NCBI RefSeq assembly: GCF_000344685.1
Contig: NW_006920416.1
Coordinates: 9,138-73,137, forward strand
Direction: 5' to 3'
Length of the DNA stretch: 64,000 bases
From: Gloeophyllum trabeum ATCC 11539
Lineage: Eukaryota > Basidiomycota > Agaricomycetes > Gloeophyllales > Gloeophyllaceae
Positions 60,580 through 64,000 of this stretch are shown piece after piece (the first letter of the stretch is position 1; every line of letters begins with the position of its first letter). The notes beneath the pieces are model-generated. The model had not been told where the DNA came from. It ran no database searches and saw nothing but the letters and a program-made list of their open reading frames with translations. A program made the position numbers and the translations under genes.

Positions 60580-63409
60580 ATGGCGTCGCATTTGGACCTC
60601 TACGAAAGCCTGGATATCATCGGCAATGGCTCGTTTGGAATCATCCGGAAAGTCAAGCGCAAGTCGGACGGCATGGTGCGTGTTGTGGCATCGACTCTCT
60701 GCGGCCTGAGCTGACTCGCGAGCAGATCTTTGCAAGGAAAGAGCTCAAGTTCGAGCGCATGAGCGAGCGTGATAAGAAGCAAATCGTCGCAGAAGTGTGA
60801 GTCGCTCCTGTCTCCTTTCCGTCTACTCAGCTCGAGCACGCCTCCAGCAACATCCTCAAGGACCTCCACCACGAGCACATCGTCCGCTACCACGACCGCT
60901 ACATCGACCACGACTCCGGCATCCTCTACATCCTCATGGAGTACTGCTCCGGCGGCGACCTCTCCACTGTCATCAAGCAGGCCGTCAAGCAGAACCGATC
61001 CATCCCCGAAGACACGATATGGAGCTACTTTATGCAGATCCTGCGCGCGCTGCATTACTGCCACCACCCGAATGGACACGGCCGCGCCAGCAGCGGCGGC
61101 CCCGCGGAGGACGGGAGGGAGCGGAGACCGCAGATTCTGCATCGGGACTTGAAGCCGGATAATGGTACGTCATGTTGACTCCCGCAGCACTGTTGATATA
61201 AACGTGGCCACAGTCTTTCTTTCCGAGATGAACACCGTGAAGCTGGGCGACTTTGGCCTGGCAAAAGCCCTCGCGCAGCCCAGCTTTGCGAATACCTACG
61301 TGGGCGTGCGTCTCTTACTTACATCACGTTCTTTATCTTCGTTCTCACTCTCCGCCCCAGACTCCCTACTACATGTCCCCCGAGCTCATGCAAGAACGCG
61401 CCTACGACTCCAAATCCGACATCTGGTCCCTCGGCTGCCTCATCTTCGAACTCTGCGCCCTCCACCCTCCCTTCCACGAAGCCAAGACCCACGCCGAACT
61501 CAGTGTATGCATCAGGTGGGTGTGCCAGTGGCCTTGAGCGGGGTACGAGGCTCACTCAAGTACCCTTGCAGAAACGGTCGTATCCCGCCACTACCCCGAC
61601 AGTACAGCCCCGCGTTGACGCAGGTCGTCAAGGCCATGCTCACGCTGAACGTAAGTGCGGCGCACTATCGTGTGAGGGACACGAGCTGATACGAACCCTA
61701 CAGCCCGCGATGCGCCCCTCCGCCGCCCAACTCCTGCAACACGAACGTATCGACTTTGCGCTCAAAGTCTCCGAGACCGAAAAGATGTACGTGTCCCACC
61801 TTCTCATTTGCGCTCTCCACTCACCTCCTATTCTTTGTAGGATCGCCCAAATAAAAATGCATAAGGCCTCCGCCGCAGCCAAGGAGCGCGAAGTCTACGC
61901 CCGCGAAGCCCTGCTCAAAGAGCGCGAATCCAAACTCGCGCAGAAGGACGCCGAGCTCGCCCGTGCCCAGAGCGCCGTCGCTGCCGCCGTCCGCGAGGCC
62001 GTTGCGAAGCGCGAGGAGGAGCTGCGCGCGCTCGTGCTAAAGCGCGAGGTCGAGGTCGCGGAGAAGATGCAGAAGCGCGAGGAGGAGATCATGGGCGCCA
62101 TCCGCCGGAGGCAGGAGGAGATCAATGAGGCGTGGCGCGCGCGGGAGGCGCAGATCCGGCAGGAGGCGGCGCAAGCTGTTGAGGAGAGGATGAGGTGGAT
62201 GGCGGAGCGGGAGAAGGAGCTCAGGGAGGAGAAGGAGCGCCTCGCGGGCATTCGGGAGGAGCTGGAGGGCAGGATCAAGGCGCTGGAGGAGAGGGACCGG
62301 ACGAAGACAAGGAAAGGTGAGCTCGGTTACGTTACGGTTCGTGGATGGGGTCTCATGAACGTACAGAGCGCCGCGATAAGACACCGTTCGAGGAGGTCAA
62401 GAACATCCTCGCGCCATTGTCGCGTCTGCCGCAGCACGAAGACCGCACCCCAATGCGCGACGCGTACTGGCACGAATTCCCGCCCATCGAGACGCCCGTC
62501 AGTCAGTCCACCAAAATCCTCCCCGAAAACTCCCTCCTCGAAGACTTTGCTCCCCCTTCGGCGATGAAGGGCGTCATCCTCACCGAGACCGGTCAGCCCA
62601 TCGCCACGCCTGCGCCCTCCGAGCTTGCGAAGCTGTTCGTCCAGAGTCCAAAGGTCGGGCTCAACTTCAGCCAGATCTTCGACGGCGACGACGACTCCGA
62701 CTCGGACGGTACGGTGCACGGTGGCGACATCCAGGTGCATGTGGACTCCGAGGAGAGCGAAGCGGAGGCAGACGACGAGCCGATGTCGCCGTCCGCCAGG
62801 CGGGAGAGCGCGCGCAGGGAGAGTGCAGCTAGGATAAGCCCGTGCAGCTCTACCGAGACACTGGCTGCCCCGCCTACGAGACTTCGCAGGCCGTCGATAC
62901 GCAGGTCCACGCTCACCCCAGCAAACTTCCCGCCCGTCTCGTCAAACACTACCGGGGCGATCAACTCGGCTACCTCCTCGACATGCACCGTCGTCCCCGC
63001 CTCCACGTCCGAACCGGCACTACCCACGAAGAGAAGTAACGACCCGCCGACGACACGCGTACGCACGATCTCACGAACGACGTCTTCACCGCCCCAGTAT
63101 GACTTTTCCGACGAAGAGAATCTTCCTAGTCCATTCCTTAAGAAGACAGAGAAGGACCGGGGAGCCATCACCCGAGCGGTCTCGAGCTCCGCCGCACTCG
63201 CAGCGCCTAAGCTCAAGGTCACCTCGAGTCGGCGACAGAGCAACAATTTGCTCCGCGTCGCCACGGTAAACTTAGCCCAAGCTGCGGGCGGAAAAGGCGC
63301 AGGTCCGACGACACTGAAGAAGCAGCCGAGTACGAGCGCGATCAGACCGTCGCTCGCTAGCGCACGGAGAGCGGGAGAGGAGGCGCGGAGAGCTCTGCAT
63401 CGGTCATGA
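60580..63409 (+). CDS. NIMA-related (NEK) serine/threonine kinase
   Basis: Nine exons: 60580-60675, 60726-60796, 60848-61164, 61214-61305, 61361-61515, 61572-61650, 61704-61786, 61841-62316 and 62367-63409, giving 803 residues. The N-terminal kinase domain has the Gly loop GNGSFG (16-21), catalytic Lys 37 in [14 protein letters not shown] at 154-161 with a fungal NIMA-type insertion before it ([15 protein letters not shown]), DFGLAK at 174-179 and TPYYMSPE at 193-200. A long charged coiled coil follows at about 300-455 and then a Ser/Pro-rich tail. This is the architecture of fungal NIMA, which promotes mitotic entry and chromatin condensation. The gene shares its promoter with SMC3. Confidence 0.9.
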
Positions 63410-64000
63410 CGAGGATTATACATGTTTGTTTGGACCGTTCTCTGTTATGTTCCACATACGTTGTGTTTGTTTTTGCCCGTTTATTGCCTTGAGTGGCTCG
63501 GCTGTGTGGCTGTTAGACTGAATGGCTATCATTGTATATCTACAGCATTGTTTTCCTCTCTGTACTTACATTAATCAGCATGAGCGAAGAACCTCATATA
63601 TATCCGCCTCTGTTTTACTGGTGTGTCGTTGATGGTTGGTCACTGCATTTGCCGCAATTTAGCTGGAGCAGTACTAATGTGGTTGGCAGTGCCGTGCCAC
63701 CCTGCCATGCCAGCTGCCGGCAGTGGCAATGCCGGCTGGCAGGCCCAAAGGGCTCTGGCAGGATGTGGCAGGATGTGGCAGGAAATAAAGAAAATACCAG
63801 TATTTACTTGATTTTCCCCATAGCTTGGGGGGGGGGGCATATGATGGGTTACACTGGACAATAAAGCGATGAGCCTTAGGTGCTCACCCATGCCCGGCCA
63901 TAGCACCCCCTAGCACCCCTTAGGGTTATGAGACCACCTAGGGTCGAAAAGCAACCCTAGGGCCCTGGGGAGCCACCCTAGGGGGAGGGAGAGACAGCAA
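63410..64000. other. 3' flank of the kinase and start of a repeat
   Basis: 63690-63785 has short GGCAGGATGTGGCAGG-type repeats. 63900-64000 has several CCTAGGG / CCCTAGG motifs in both orientations. A G run lies near 63828. This may be the edge of a transposon continuing beyond the window. No gene. Confidence 0.4.

Overview
The window looks like a basidiomycete (Agaricomycetes, probably polypore-like) nuclear scaffold. Introns in the conserved genes are about 45-75 bp with GT-AG borders and CTNAC-type branch sites, and the host genes (SMC3, a NIMA-type kinase, thymidylate synthase, a Zn2Cys6 regulator, a Dap1-like heme protein) have fungal architecture. There is a 208-N assembly gap at 46988-47195.

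Layout. 1-1186 is the right end of a DNA transposon carrying the C-terminal part of a KDZ/Plavaka-type transposase. 1187-46230 is a long accessory region of decayed, repeatedly duplicated DNA. It holds: (i) 14 copies of a small unit with a TATA box, a short leader, an AT dinucleotide directly followed by a splice donor, a 53-63 bp intron and a short second exon, so that in 11 copies the ATG exists only after splicing; (ii) twin genes for a small beta-trefoil (I66-like) protease inhibitor (7385-7964 and 13610-14188, minus strand) inside a duplicated block; (iii) a 2.5 kb TIR element (8934-11414) that has captured a piece of a Cdc25-type RasGEF gene; (iv) three MITE-like elements (26028-26590, 29762-30143, 38391-38675), two of which have empty sites in paralogous copies inside the window; (v) two broken HNH-type genes (about 32.8-33.3 and 45.4-46.2 kb). 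Large blocks repeat: 7.1-8.9 = 13.4-15.1 kb, 16.6-18.2 = 37.8-39.6 kb, 28.3-32.7 = 41.2-45.4 kb, and 18.8-19.5 is found inverted at 39.8-40.6 kb.

46.2-63.4 kb is ordinary gene-dense chromosome: dap1-like gene (its 876-bp 3' part is repeated on both sides of the N gap, most likely an assembly artefact), a DUF6914-like gene, thymidylate synthase, a Zn2Cys6 transcription factor, SMC3 and a NIMA-related kinase. SMC3 and the kinase are divergent from a 241-bp intergenic region with two ACGCGT (MCB) boxes, and thymidylate synthase also has two ACGCGT boxes next to its start, so DNA synthesis, cohesion and mitotic-entry genes here share a likely G1/S element.

The candidate undescribed system is the split-start-codon family in the accessory region. 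All gene structures are hand-read from the sequence; family names rest on remembered motifs, not on searches.
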